A DNA stretch of 64,000 nucleotides from Trileptium ribeirensis (taxonomy: Eukaryota; Nematoda; Enoplea; Enoplida; Thoracostomopsidae): NCBI GenBank assembly GCA_030248225.1, contig JASANE010028091.1, positions 36,421 to 100,420 of the forward strand. The letters are read 5' to 3'. The stretch's first letter is position 1. Each line of letters begins with the position of its first letter. The notes beneath the pieces are model-generated. The model worked only from the letters and a program-made list of their open reading frames with translations. It made no database searches and had not been told where the DNA came from. Positions 1 through 10,499 of the stretch are shown here, one piece after another. The position numbers and the translations under genes were made by a program.

Positions 1-1590
1 TTCAGAAAATATTCACTTAGTGCATATGTAGAAGAAAAAATTTTTTGAATTTTTTAGTTACATTAGTGCCCAAATTTTTCGAAAAAAATTTCTTGCTCAT
101 TCCATTGACAAGATGACTCAAACGTGTCAATATTCGCCGAATCCGCTGATGAGTGAACGCTCTTGTACTTAGGCTTATAACAAGATGTAAGGCTGCATTT
201 TTGCATAAATGCTCATAAGGACATAAATTGATTTACCTTTTTGACACCCTTCCACTCAGCCACAGCGCATTTCGAAAGAATATAAAATTACACATTTATC
301 GGGAACTTTTTGAGAGATTCTCGGTAACTAGCGGAACCATTCGTAACTAAAAACGAAAAAAATTGCCATAAGTATACATGCTGAGAATATAATTTACATT
401 GCTATAAATACGCTGAGCTTGATATTTTTGAACTGCATCGTCAAGCTGAGTCCAATATACTCAAATTATCGCTGTATCTTCCAAATCGAAGAATTCCGGG
501 CTGGAAGTTCTAAAGGAAAACTCGGCTTGTCTATGTTCGCAACTGTAGCAACAAAACTTTCTACATACAATATGATATGTTGTACATACAAATAGAAATG
601 GTTATGATGATACTCATTATGTTGGCATAAGGGTCAACGTGGCTTATTTATGCGTAACCTAGCCACTTACTTTCCGCCTCTTCCTTAATTTATTTCCATA
701 AATATACAGATTGTTGAAGATAATGTAGAATATCGTTATGCTGGCCGATGTTTGCGATACACTCGTTTTTTGTTATATATTGTATACACTGGCGACTACG
801 GTTTAGCCGAAGTATGATCGATGCTGAGAATACATCCACATAGTGGGTCCCGTATTTTATCTTGTTTGGTATATAAACAAAAGCACTGATTTTGATTGAG
901 GAGGAAGCCATATATACAACCTATATAGCTCACCCATTTTGTTTCAGTGATTGCAAAAGCTTTTAACGTTTGAAATCAGGGTGGTTCTTCATTTGCAACA
1001 GTAATCAAGTGTGTCGAAGTTATTTTTGAGCGTTTGGTTTTGCTTACTTGAAACGAGATGCAGATGGATCCAATTCGGTGATGCTTTGGGGCTTAATTTT
1101 TTTATGAACCTTGTTGCAATTTATCAGCTGACAATTTGGAGCTACAAGCCCTCATAATAGATTGGCAGTCAGTCTATTTTGACACCCTGCTCCCCAGGAA
1201 TGAGAGCGCTAAAGGTAGAAATGTCGTGTCATCAATCACTGGTTAGAATTAAAGTTCTGAGAGGGTCAAACTTTTAGTAAATGCTAAATTTTAGAGCCCG
1301 GTTTAGAAATCCTAGACAAAGTTAAAACAATAGAGCACTTGAACGAATATGGAATAAACCTGGACAGGCGACCCATAATTATATAACCAGGTCCATAGAT
1401 TTGTTAACAATAATTGCTAAATGTATCTAAATGTAAATAATTTGGTTTAAAACGTAATTTGGTTCACACTTGCGACATAAGTTATATCAGCGATACCGCC
1501 GTAACTTTCGTTCGTCCGGGCACAGTTTAGGTATTCGGAAGAATATTGAGTGGTTTTATGGAAAGTTCTTACCAAATTGATGTTTCCATT
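1..1590. other. No gene seen
   Basis: The sequence is AT-rich and all frames are short. The first 110 bases resemble the repeat at 8885 and 17900. Nothing else can be named. Confidence 0.5.
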
Positions 1591-1594
1591 TCAG

Positions 1595-1864
1595 TGTACG
1601 TTGAGAGCTACTACAGGGCCGATATTGGCTCTATTTTTCGTATGCGGTTTCCTGGTTGGCACTTCACCTTCTTTTCAGGTTTCTGTCCTACATAATTTAT
1701 CTCATTGGTGTAATATATATCTATCTGTTATGCTAAAAGTATGTATGAGCTAAAATCGGTATAAGAATTGAATTCTTTTACTTGCAGCTTTGCCACAAAA
1801 CATGATTTCAAAGTCTGCTAAATTCGCAGCGTTTCTGTTATCGCTCTTCCGAGCTCTATTTTAG
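1595..1864 (+). CDS. Possible last two exons of an unidentified gene
   Basis: Segment 1595-1678 has a good acceptor (tttccatttcag) and is followed by GT; segment 1788-1864 follows tttacttgcag. In one frame they join as YVESYYRADIGSIFRMRFPG ... HFTFFS / ALPQNMISKSAKFAAF ... ALF and stop at 1862-1864, with AATAAA at 1916-1921, 52 bases further. The 109-base intron is plausible for an invertebrate. The first segment is also open in a second frame (hydrophobic, ALFFVCGFLVG), which weakens the call. No homology is recognised. Confidence 0.22.
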
Positions 1865-1967
1865 ATCGCGGCATCGATGTGCATCCAAAACGGCCTAATG
1901 ATTGACAGCAAATGAAATAAAATTAAATTAAAATTGAGTCTACGGTGTTGCTTTAATACGCTCAGTT

Positions 1968-2920
1968 GATACCAAAAATCTTCTAATGCATTCACATTCA
2001 TCTGCCTATAGAATCCTTTGCTCTGATGGTTTGTTGTTTAGATACCAAAAATCTTCTAATGCATTCACATTCATCTGCCTATAGAATCCTTTGCTCTGAT
2101 GGTTTGTTGTTTAGATACCAAAAATCTTCTAATGCATTCACATTCGTCTGCCTATAGAATCCTTTGCTCTGATGGTTTGTTGTTTAGATACCAAAAATTT
2201 TCTAATGCATTCACATTCATCTGCCTATAGAATCCTTTGCTCTGATGGTTTGTTGTTTAGATACCAAAAATCTTCTAATGCATTCACATTCATCTGCCTA
2301 TAGAATCCTTTGCTCTTATGGTTTGTTGTTTAGATATATACCAAAAATCTTCTAATGCATTCACATTCATCTGCCTGTAGAATTCTTTGCTCTGATGATT
2401 TGTTGTTTAGATACCAAAAATCTTCTAATGCATTCACATTCATCTGCCTATAGAATCCTTTGCTCTGATGGTTTGTTGTTTAGATACCAAAAATCTTCTA
2501 ATGCATTCACATTCATCTGCCTATACAATCCTTTGTTCTGATGGTTTGTTGTTTAGATACCAAAAATCTTCTAATGCATTCACATTCATCTGCCTATAGA
2601 ATCCTTTGCTCTGATGGTTTGTTGTTTAGATACCAAAAATCTTCTAATGCATTCACATTCATCTGCCTATAGAATCCTTTGCTCTGATGGTTTGTTGTTT
2701 AGATACCAAAAATCTTCTAATGCATTCACTTTCATCTGCCTATAGAATCCTTTGCTCTGATGATTTGTTGTTTAGATACCAAAAATCTTCTAATGCATTC
2801 ACATTCATCTGCTTATAGAATCCTTTGCTCTGATGGTTTGTTGTTTAGATACCAAAAATCTTCTAATGCATTCACATTCATCTGCTTATAGAATCCTTTG
2901 CTCTGATGGTTTGTTGTTTA
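1968..2920. repeat. Tandem array, 73-bp unit, 13 copies
   Basis: The unit begins GATACCAAAAATCTTCTAAT and ends GATGGTTTGTTGTTTA. Thirteen units fit the 953 bases exactly once a 4-base insertion (extra TATA near 2335) is removed. Copies differ at only a few positions, so the array is young. Units have stops in all frames, so it is not coding. Confidence 0.97.
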
Positions 2921-3889
2921 TCTCAAATATATATGTATCAATATCAAATTGTGCCTACGTTCGAATAACAGCTAATTCGTAGAGCAAACAAACAGTATAA
3001 TATACTTTAAGTGATTGACGTGCCACTGACTTTGAAATATAATATAATACAAATAAACTTGTTTGAGTATTTTTCACCCTAAATATTGTTTCGGTCATAT
3101 TGCGAATGACATTGCATTTTAGACATCTTCTGAGCGCAATGACTAATGCTAATGCCCATCGGTTTGGCCAAGACTCCATGTGATACTGCGTTTTTATGCG
3201 ATAATCATCTGGAATAAGCAATTTGTTTAATGCAGTCAGTGCATATAATTTTCGTTTATTATGGGTCCGCGGCCGACAGAATTTTTCGATGTCGTATGCG
3301 ACGATTTACGCTTAGTCCACAAATTTTAGTTTTTTCAATAGCTTGTTTTCTTATAATATTTATCAAAATTTTAAATGTTTTAACATTTAATTCATTTAAG
3401 TACAAAATATACTAAGCACCCTGTCGGGGAGTTTCCAACTATACAGCGAAAACAAAACTTTAATGATAACTTTAAAAAATAAACAAAAAGCAAAATTGGA
3501 ATCTATTTATATAATAAATTCGCAATTATATTAAACGCCACAAAATATACTTCAGAAAAGATAGAAATTAGTTTGGACCGTCGACGTCGCAATTTTCAGA
3601 CTTGTACATAGCCAAATATAGTAGAAGGAACACCTGGTGGACTATGTGTTTGCGGCAAAATAATCATTATGGTTATCATTATTATCATTATGGTTATCAA
3701 ATACCATTATGGTTATCATCCTTTTCTATATGGTTGGTTCTTCTGGTTTTTCTCTATAGTGTATATGGGTTGGTACAAACATTGCGTATTTTCCTCGAAT
3801 TTAATGCACTAGTTGCGAATAGATATACGTCGATATGTAAATATAAAGCGGAAACACGTATGTATAGAAACAACGACAATAATTTTGTA

Positions 3890-4195
3890 ACGGGGTACGC
3901 GGGCTGCCCAACCTCCACCTGCAGGAACTCCGCACCCCCCTAATTTCTATTGCCCCCAGGGGTGGGCTCAGTGCAGAGGAGAGTTGCCGCCCTCTGGTCC
4001 TGGTGTTCCTGGGCAGGACCCCCGTGCTAATACGGCCAACGTTGTCTAGTGGATGATGTAGGTCCCCCCGGGTGTGGCAACCCGTTCGTCCAATGAAGGG
4101 GAAATGGGTCGCCCTCGTACACCCACTGCCGCGCGCGGGGAGCTAAGGAACAGGTGAACGCCCTCCAGCAGGCCAACGGTTAACTAACGTGCACT
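3890..4195. other. GC-rich island, probably a fragment of a retroelement
   Basis: About 300 bases of GC-rich, CpG-containing DNA with sharp edges in AT-rich surroundings (GGGTACGCGGGCTGCCCAAC ... CTGCCGCGCGCGGGG). There is no long frame and no inverted repeat at the edges. It reads like the leader or end of a non-LTR element, but no family is recognised. Confidence 0.35.
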
Positions 4196-5338
4196 TGTTT
4201 TATTTTGGAATCGCAGTACATTCTGATACGTTTTGGCATGTGTGTCTTTCTTCCGACGATGTTGTTTGCCAGCACCGGAAATGTGTCTATTTATCTTGCC
4301 ATTTAAACTACTACAGAAGCCTGAAGGATTGATACTGGAGAAGTGCGTGGGTCATACGAGCGGGACATATTGTTTCGATCAAGTAGTGACTCTGGGTTAA
4401 GGTAGTTGGTGCGGGACCTAGCCCGACCAAAAACTTTACTATTGTTTCGCTGAGAATCGCGGTCAACACTACGAAAACACCAAACTACAAAAACCAATGA
4501 GCTTATGACGCTGATATACAATGGAACGACTATGCAAGGGTTTATTGCAAACATTGAGCACGGCATAAAAGTTACCAAAACAGTACCAGCTACACGAAAG
4601 AATGCTTATTATTATTATTTACATGCAGGAACAAAAATACTCGTCGATCATACTATTTACAAGTACCAGAATAAGTGGATGTGAACATACAAGTTGATCG
4701 CTTCGACCCACACTATCGTTTACATTGCTTGACAGGGTTTAGAGAACAGAGCATAAGAAAACCATTTTGTTTCATTTTGGCCGGGGTTCATGAGGGAAAA
4801 GAGAAAAGTATCTTGGGTGTAATTTTTTCGGGGTGGCGGGGCCGATTGTTGCCCCGTACTCGAAATTCCACGCGAGCATGATCACAAGCCACACTCAATA
4901 CACTGCTCCCAAAGAGCACCACCTATTGCACCACCCGATTAGCCAAAGCCAAAACGCTAAAGTAATTGGCCGCTTGTAAATTGCCTTGTTTTGACCTGTC
5001 CAAAACTACCGTAAAACATGAGCAAACCGGTGAAAGCTTTATAAATAAACTACGATCCCACCGCAACTGCGATAGGATCGGGAACTCAGTACATTCGCTG
5101 CTGCCAACTCGAAATCGGGAAATACAAGTTGGGTAAATTTAAACTTTGTGCGAAAGTCGTCAATAAGATTCGCTCACTGAGGCCTGACGGATTCTGAACG
5201 TACAGCGGGCATGCTAAGAAACAAGACCGCCATTGTGAAAGAAACATCCTGTCGGTTGAGAAAAGAAAACCGAAAACCAAAACGGAAACCGTCAGGCGCA
5301 TGTGAGAATTCAATTAAACTAGAAATGTGCAAAACTAA

Positions 5339-5554
5339 AGCGAAAATCGTCTGAAAGTCGACCAGTTTCTAAACCAGCAGGTCCGTACTGAGCTCCCCGA
5401 GCTAAGTGTACACCGCATTTTATACTCCGATTTAACCGCCCACAATAACTCAAAACTGACTGGGCCAATCACGAGCCCCGATGAACAGTTACAGAAAACG
5501 GCCGTCCGAATCAGCAGTATCATAAAACCAACAAACGAAAATAATTACGTTTAG
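5339..5554 (+). pseudogene. Coding-like segment without a start, possible decayed element
   Basis: Seventy-one codons are open between TAA (5336) and TAG (5552). The frame contains polar, helix-like text such as NRLKVDQFLNQQVRTELPEL and DEQLQKTAVRISSIIKP. It lies in a CpG-richer tract and precedes a further set of open frames at 5995-6435. I do not recognise a family; a gag-like or other retroelement relic is one option. Confidence 0.2.
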
Positions 5555-6076
5555 ATAACCAACAGAGTTTTATAAGACTTTTATCGCATCCCGAAATTAT
5601 CACTTTGCATTTTCTTATCACCGAATCATGGTAGTCGTTAAGATTAGATTTAGTATCCGAGATAACATTTGAAATCTGGCGCCGTAAAATGAAGATTTTG
5701 AACTCTATTTGTAAAATTTATTTGACCCGCAAGATAACGATGTTACAAACTTAGTAGAATAACGGCTAGCTGGCGTCGAAAGGCCAGTTGTAAATACTTT
5801 ACTGGGCGAGATAACAAAATGTTAGATTTACGACCGCCCAGCATAAAAATTCCAGAGCTAGATGGTAGATTTTAAATGTTCCCTACCGCAACAGAGAGAG
5901 AGTTAATCAGTAACTAGACTGCAATGTTTGAAATTACGAAACAGTCGAACAAAGGAAAAACGCCACAACGGTCAGCCAATGATTCCGCCTGCCATTGACG
6001 CATACAACTCCAGTATTTGAACGTGGCACAAATGTACGGCGAAATTTTGGGCTCTTAATAAGCAACGATCGCCGCT

Positions 6077-6358
6077 GTGCGCTACCACAGAAGCGAAATG
6101 AGAAACGATGCACAAGAGCAACTCGCCAGACGTCGCAGTCCCACGTCGGAAACTCGACGTCAGTCAGAACCCACTCCAAAACGAGACGCTCGCCTGGCCA
6201 AAACAGAACCCTCACTCGCACGGATAACGCCACTGCGTGCCACGATGTACAAGAAAGCGCAGAGTACCCCGAGGGGGAGCCCTCCCGCCAGACATATCAT
6301 TCTGCGACGCCTGGCCGAAACATCGAAGAAATACGAAATAAATACACCATCGCAATAA
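6077..6358 (+). pseudogene. Arg/Pro/Ser-rich open frame, possible retroelement relic
   Basis: Ninety-three codons from ATG encode a strongly basic, disordered product (EQLARRRSPTSETRRQSEPT, later PRGSPPARHI). A second frame (5995-6369) and the minus strand are open over the same bases, as expected in GC-rich, CpG-rich DNA. A TGGCGCCG at 5677-5684, which would suit a primer-binding site, precedes it, but no flanking long terminal repeat is visible. The call stays open. Confidence 0.15.
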
Positions 6359-6984
6359 CACGCCGATAACATTTCTAAACGTACACACTGCCGAGGACAG
6401 ATGTAAACGTCGAACTCCTCCCTACCGAGATACACGCTGTCAAAATACTGCAGTAGTGACCGCTAAATTTCACATCTCACAAGATGCAATAGTTGTAAAT
6501 GTTTACGGGTAATCGCTACGATCGAATTACAATAAATTACGCGATACTGCATAAACGATAACCCGCGATAACATACGAAACAATTGATAACGATCCAGTC
6601 GCGGACGCAATTGACCATGTTAGAGATAACGCTCGCCCCATCCCGTAATTTAGCGATAGAAAGTAAATCACTTGCAAGCAGTAAAAATGCCTGTGAAGTT
6701 ACCGGCCACAGTCGTAACGGACCGATAAAAAAACCCAGTACGCGCGACTGCACACGTAGAGAGAGGCGCAGAGTGCAGTACTGTCGCAGCACAAAGGCGA
6801 CCGCCAACAAAAGAAAGACACCGAGCTTCCGCGACATATACACCATTCACCGAGTATTAAAATACTCTAGTCTCACTGCTATAAAAACGCGCTATACAAA
6901 ACGAGCACGAAGAAATGACACCCAAACACAGGGTCGAACACAGGTCGGAAACAGGCATTCGTCGTCGAAAAAAGATCGTAGAGG

Positions 6985-7030
6985 ATTGTGAGTGGAAGGG
7001 TTACGCACCGGGAAACCCTTCCCTCACAAT
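6985..7030. other. Strong hairpin
   Basis: ATTGTGAGTGGAAGGGTT (6985-7002) pairs with AACCCTTCCCTCACAAT (7014-7030) with one bulged base and an 11-base loop. It marks the change from the CpG-rich tract to AT-rich DNA. Confidence 0.75.
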
Positions 7031-7298
7031 TTATTAAGAGGTAACTTGCTACTGATAAATAGGATGACGGGCGATGAAATCGTCACACCGAATTCGGTTA
7101 TTGATCAATGGTTTAATGATTGTCCGAGGACTTGTTTGCCTCAAAGCATAAAAACAAGGTAAGGAATAGCAAATTCTAATGCTGTTTAAAAAGATTTTTT
7201 ATAAACAAGAAAAAATCAGCGAATATATATCATCACTTTTCATCTTGTATCTCTATCTGTTGCTCATTCAAAAGTCTGTAAACCTGAAACTAACAGGC

Positions 7299-8152
7299 AC
7301 ATTGCAAACTTGTGTTAGTAAGATTTTTTAACTCAAGACTCTGAGTTCAAGCTCACCCAGGCCGAGTTGGATAGGTAACTCAGATCCTGAGTTAAGTATT
7401 CTAACTCAGACGTGAGTTGGAATTTAGTGACTTACGAACAAAACTAACTCAGGAACTTTGAGCTTGATAAAACTGACTCACGCTGATTGAGCTTTCCAAC
7501 TCAGGGTTCCTGAGCAAGATTTTTTTAATTTATTCTGAGCTAAATTGATTCAACCTGGTTACAAATGTATTACGTAAATTTCATCGGTTTTTCGATAACA
7601 AAAAATTGGTAAAATCAAATTCAAGTGCCAGAAATTAGACCTTGTGTTCGAACAGAATTTCGGTGATTTTAATTTGCAGCAATTCGGTTCCCTAATGCCT
7701 AATCATTTAAAGTTGTATTACTCAGTGTTCGTGAAAAAATTTAGTGCAAAAGTGACGTCACAATCAAATAGAGCCTATAGTTAAGCTCTCAGTGTTCGCG
7801 AACATAACTGGTTTAATTCAAATCGACAAAATTTCGTTCTCAAAAATTTGGGTAATTTTACGGGAATTTTCGCGAACACAAAATGGTTAGATTTCAATCG
7901 CGAGCGTTGCGTTCGCGAACAGTTTTATGCAGAATTTCAGTTGACGAAAAAGCGTTCCGTAACAAATTTTATGCAAAATTACAAAATAGGATGGCTGGTG
8001 AGTCATCTTAAGTTTAATCTCGTCTAACTCAAGCCTGAGTTACGCCGTAACCCAGCAGTCTGAATTAGTGGAAACGGTCTGACTCGATATCAGACGCCTG
8101 AAACGATACAACTCAGATTGAGTTAAAATTAACACAGGTAAATTTGCAGTGT
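7299..8152. mobile_element. Foldback element built of ACTCA/TGAGT motifs
   Basis: The left end ACATTGCAAACTTGTGTTAG, then TTTTTTAACTCAAGACTC, mirrors the right end (GATTGAGTTAAAATTAACAC, then AGGTAAATTTGCAGTGT). Both arms are packed with AACTCA and TGAGTT in both orientations, so they can self-pair in several registers. The middle contains repeats of GCGAACA/TGTTCGCGA. No coding capacity. Confidence 0.6.
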
Positions 8153-8535
8153 TGGCATGTTACCATGGCGTGCAGACTGCATGAGGTGTAACAGAAAAAA
8201 TCATTTGTGTATATATGAATTGCTTCCAGAATAATAGGCGAACTGAATGGTTGTATAAAAATATTGCAAAACATCAAACTAATAAGGAACATGATAATGT
8301 GTCATTGATATACGCAATATTGATTATCCAGCGGTCAGGCCGTGATCAGACTGTTATGCTATTACAATGAATTTAATGCAAAATCGATCTAATCTAAGTT
8401 AATCTTTAATTTATACTAAATCTAATCTATTTTTATGCGAAATCTTTAGTAACCCTAAGATTCGATCTAAGACTTGGACCTAAGACCCTAACACTAAGCC
8501 TCGGTCTCCACCGGACGCTGTAAATATGTGCAATT

Positions 8536-8722
8536 TAATTCAGTTTGAGTCAAACTTCACTCAGAGTGCGGGGAATGTGACACCTATTGGTCCAAACATT
8601 GAATCACTTACTGAGTCCAAAATAATGAGTCATACTGAGCCAAACTGTATCTGAATGGTAGTAAGGCAGGCTGGGACTGAGTCATTTGACTCAAATTTTC
8701 CCACATGTTTTTTTCAGTGTAT
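8536..8722. mobile_element. Small foldback repeat with GAGTCA motifs
   Basis: CAGTTTGAGTCAAACTTCAC on the left and GACTGAGTCATTTGACTCAA on the right are roughly inverse, with further TGAGTC copies between them. The right end, CATGTTTTTTTCAGTGTA, resembles the tail at 9950-9966 and may be a family terminus. Confidence 0.4.
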
Positions 8723-8884
8723 ATGATTTTTTAAAGATATTCGTATATTATATAACGAATATTTATTTATGTATGACATATAAATTATGTATGTAAAATA
8801 AATATTTTAGGAATACTGTATCAATTTTTATGAATTGAAACTAAACAGACAGGTGTGAACTTAAATATATATTAATGTAGGGTT

Positions 8885-9045
8885 TTTTCTTTTAGCCCTC
8901 CCCAGCCCGAATTTGGTCAATTTTGAAGATACAGAGCTTGTTTTGGTATCAATAGATTCAGCTCGATAAGGCGGTTCAGAAAATACTCATTTTACCAACA
9001 TCCCTAAAATTTTTTTGATTTTTTGAGGTCCCAATGGTCCCATGT
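8885..9045 (+). repeat. Dispersed repeat, copy A
   Basis: CCCCAGCCCGAATTTGGTCA, later GATTCAGCTCGATAAGGCGG, TTCAGAAAATACTCATTTTA and GGTCCCAATGGTCCC are shared in order with 17900-18060. About 160 bases align. No ends or coding sequence can be defined. Confidence 0.75.
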
Positions 9046-9479
9046 AGCTATATATTTATGTATAACAAACATATACCACAGTATTATGCCAATTCCATTC
9101 CGAATACTTATAGCTTAATGCCTTAAAGCGTACTTCATACGAATCATGTCATGTCCCACTCCTGCGATAGTTGAAGAAAACTTGACTTGAAAACCGCAGC
9201 AGAAAAATTTGCTGTTCAACTGTAAGCCTACACAAAGGTTAAGCTTAGGCTTGGCTTAGCTCATGATACGCTGGAGGGACTTGACATGATACCAGGAGCA
9301 CATTGCTTTCGCATTTTGTCCGGCTGTGTACAACAAACGTAAGATCCATAGCACAGCTCTAGTGAAATTAGTGTAGAATTTTATGCATTCGATTGCTGTC
9401 CTCCTAATAGTAAGTTAGCCTACGAAAGAGTGACAGCAAATATTGGTTTTACGATTTCGACTGCTCATCGGTAGCTAAT

Positions 9480-9970
9480 GTTGTCTTACAGGCATTAGTG
9501 GTCATCGTTAAGTTCAAAATGTTTATGCTAAATGTTTCAATATGCTATATTTAGCGCGACGACTCTAAATATCTTGCAGTCGCTAAGCTTCCCAAATATT
9601 GAGTAGGAATTTATGATACTTTGTTAGCACAACAATGTTTAATTTTTCAGCATAATTATGCTAAATGAACACCTAAAATATTCAACATAAATTAAGCTTA
9701 AAGTTTAAATGAATTATGCTTGAAATCATATAATTTATGCATAATATTGTTGAATAAAAAGTAGGCTTGTTTTCTCTACAAAGATTAAAACATCATAATT
9801 ATGCTTAAATGTTTGTAATCATTAATAAACTTTAACATTAAATATGAAATTTTACTCAAATTTCTAATACAGTAAGCGTAATTATGCCACAAGTTTAAAT
9901 ACGCTACATTTTTATTATGCACAAAACAATACTAAATATATTAAGTACAATCATTTTTTTGTGTATATAT
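9480..9970. repeat. AT-rich repeat with recurring CATAATTATGC motif
   Basis: Near-palindromes such as AGCATAATTATGCT (9651) and CATAATTATGCTT (9794), and related AATTATGC pieces at 9713, 9731 and 9883, lie in one AT-rich tract ending CATTTTTTTGTGTATATA. It looks like a foldback element; its exact ends are uncertain. Confidence 0.35.
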
Positions 9971-10146
9971 TCATATTGCCTCCATTTATCCAGATCCTGT
10001 AATTCAGAACAATTAAGTTAATGTATAAGCCGACATGTATATGTATTTATTTCGTTTTCACGTCCGAGGTTACGTTTAATTTTTTAGTATATATACAGAT
10101 CAATATATTTGCCATCTCTCTAAGAGACAAGCATTTTAATTTTCAG

Positions 10147-10404
10147 CTTCACGGCTTCGGTGATCCGAGTTCCGATCCAACGCTAGCAGCAAATAGTCAA
10201 TTGGCATTTATTGGCAATAGTAGCGGCAGTAGCAACGGTGTAGTTGTTTCGGCTACCGCCAACGGTCAACCGTCAAGCATGACATTGGATTGTAACAATA
10301 GCAGCGTCTCTATACACGGTGGCGCTACGCGACCAAACGAGCTTACTTCAATGTCGCCATCTGTTGAGCCGTCCGACTTATCCTCGCCATCGTGTAGTGA
10401 ATAG
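10147..10404 (+). CDS. Terminal exon of an unidentified gene
   Basis: A polypyrimidine tract and attttcag end at 10146 and are followed by 85 open codons and TAG at 10402-10404, in phase 0. The peptide starts LHGFGDPSSDPTLAANSQL, is rich in Ser, Asn, Gly and Thr, and ends SMSPSVEPSDLSSPSCSE. Its base composition is clearly richer in GC than the flanks, and its codon use (GCC, CCG, GGC) looks coding. An AATAAA at 10491-10496 gives a plausible 3' end. The low-complexity tail resembles the disordered C-terminus of many transcription factors or signalling proteins; no family is recognised. No upstream exon was found in 1-10146, so the previous intron may be long. Confidence 0.62.
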   Translation, partial: LHGFGDPSSDPTLAANSQLAFIGNSSGSSNGVVVSATANGQPSSMTLDCNNSSVSIHGGATRPNELTSMSPSVEPSDLSSPSCSE

Positions 10405-10490
10405 CCGATCGCTCCATAAAATATAATGATTTACAGTCATGATAATCTCAAACCTGTTGCTAGTATTTGGAGGATTATCTCATGTCGTTG

Positions 10491-10496
10491 AATAAA
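10491..10496 (+). terminator. Poly(A) signal for the 10.1-kb exon
   Basis: AATAAA lies 87 bases after the TAG of the terminal exon at 10147-10404, with a T/G-containing stretch following. Confidence 0.5.
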
Positions 10497-10499
10497 GAT

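Larger units (their letters stand above)
4650..7030. other. CpG-richer anonymous tract with recurring GATAAC
   Basis: This tract has a higher GC and CpG content than its flanks, many short overlapping frames, nine GATAAC hexamers on the plus strand (5554, 5661, 5733, 5810, 6365, 6557, 6567, 6586, 6625) and a strong hairpin at its end (6985-7030). Sharp compositional edges suggest an inserted element, but no terminal repeats were identified. Confidence 0.35.

Noticed and set aside
145..190. CTGATGAG followed by GAAC, hammerhead-ribozyme-like start
   Set aside because: The CUGAUGA core is present, but the required GAAA and a matching stem III with a cleavage site do not follow.
1968..2920. Regular repeats as a CRISPR array
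   Set aside because: The units are contiguous 73-bp copies without unique spacers, in a eukaryotic genome.
3602..3943. 113-codon frame with HYGYHYYHYGY text
   Set aside because: It is produced by a short TTATGGTTATCA repeat (3665-3718) and runs into the GC-rich island.
5677..5684. TGGCGCCG as the primer-binding site of an LTR element
   Set aside because: No flanking long terminal repeats, TG..CA borders or pol-like frames were found.
5934..6435. Several overlapping open frames on both strands
   Set aside because: All frames are open together because the tract is rich in GC and CpG; at most one could be coding and none shows a domain.
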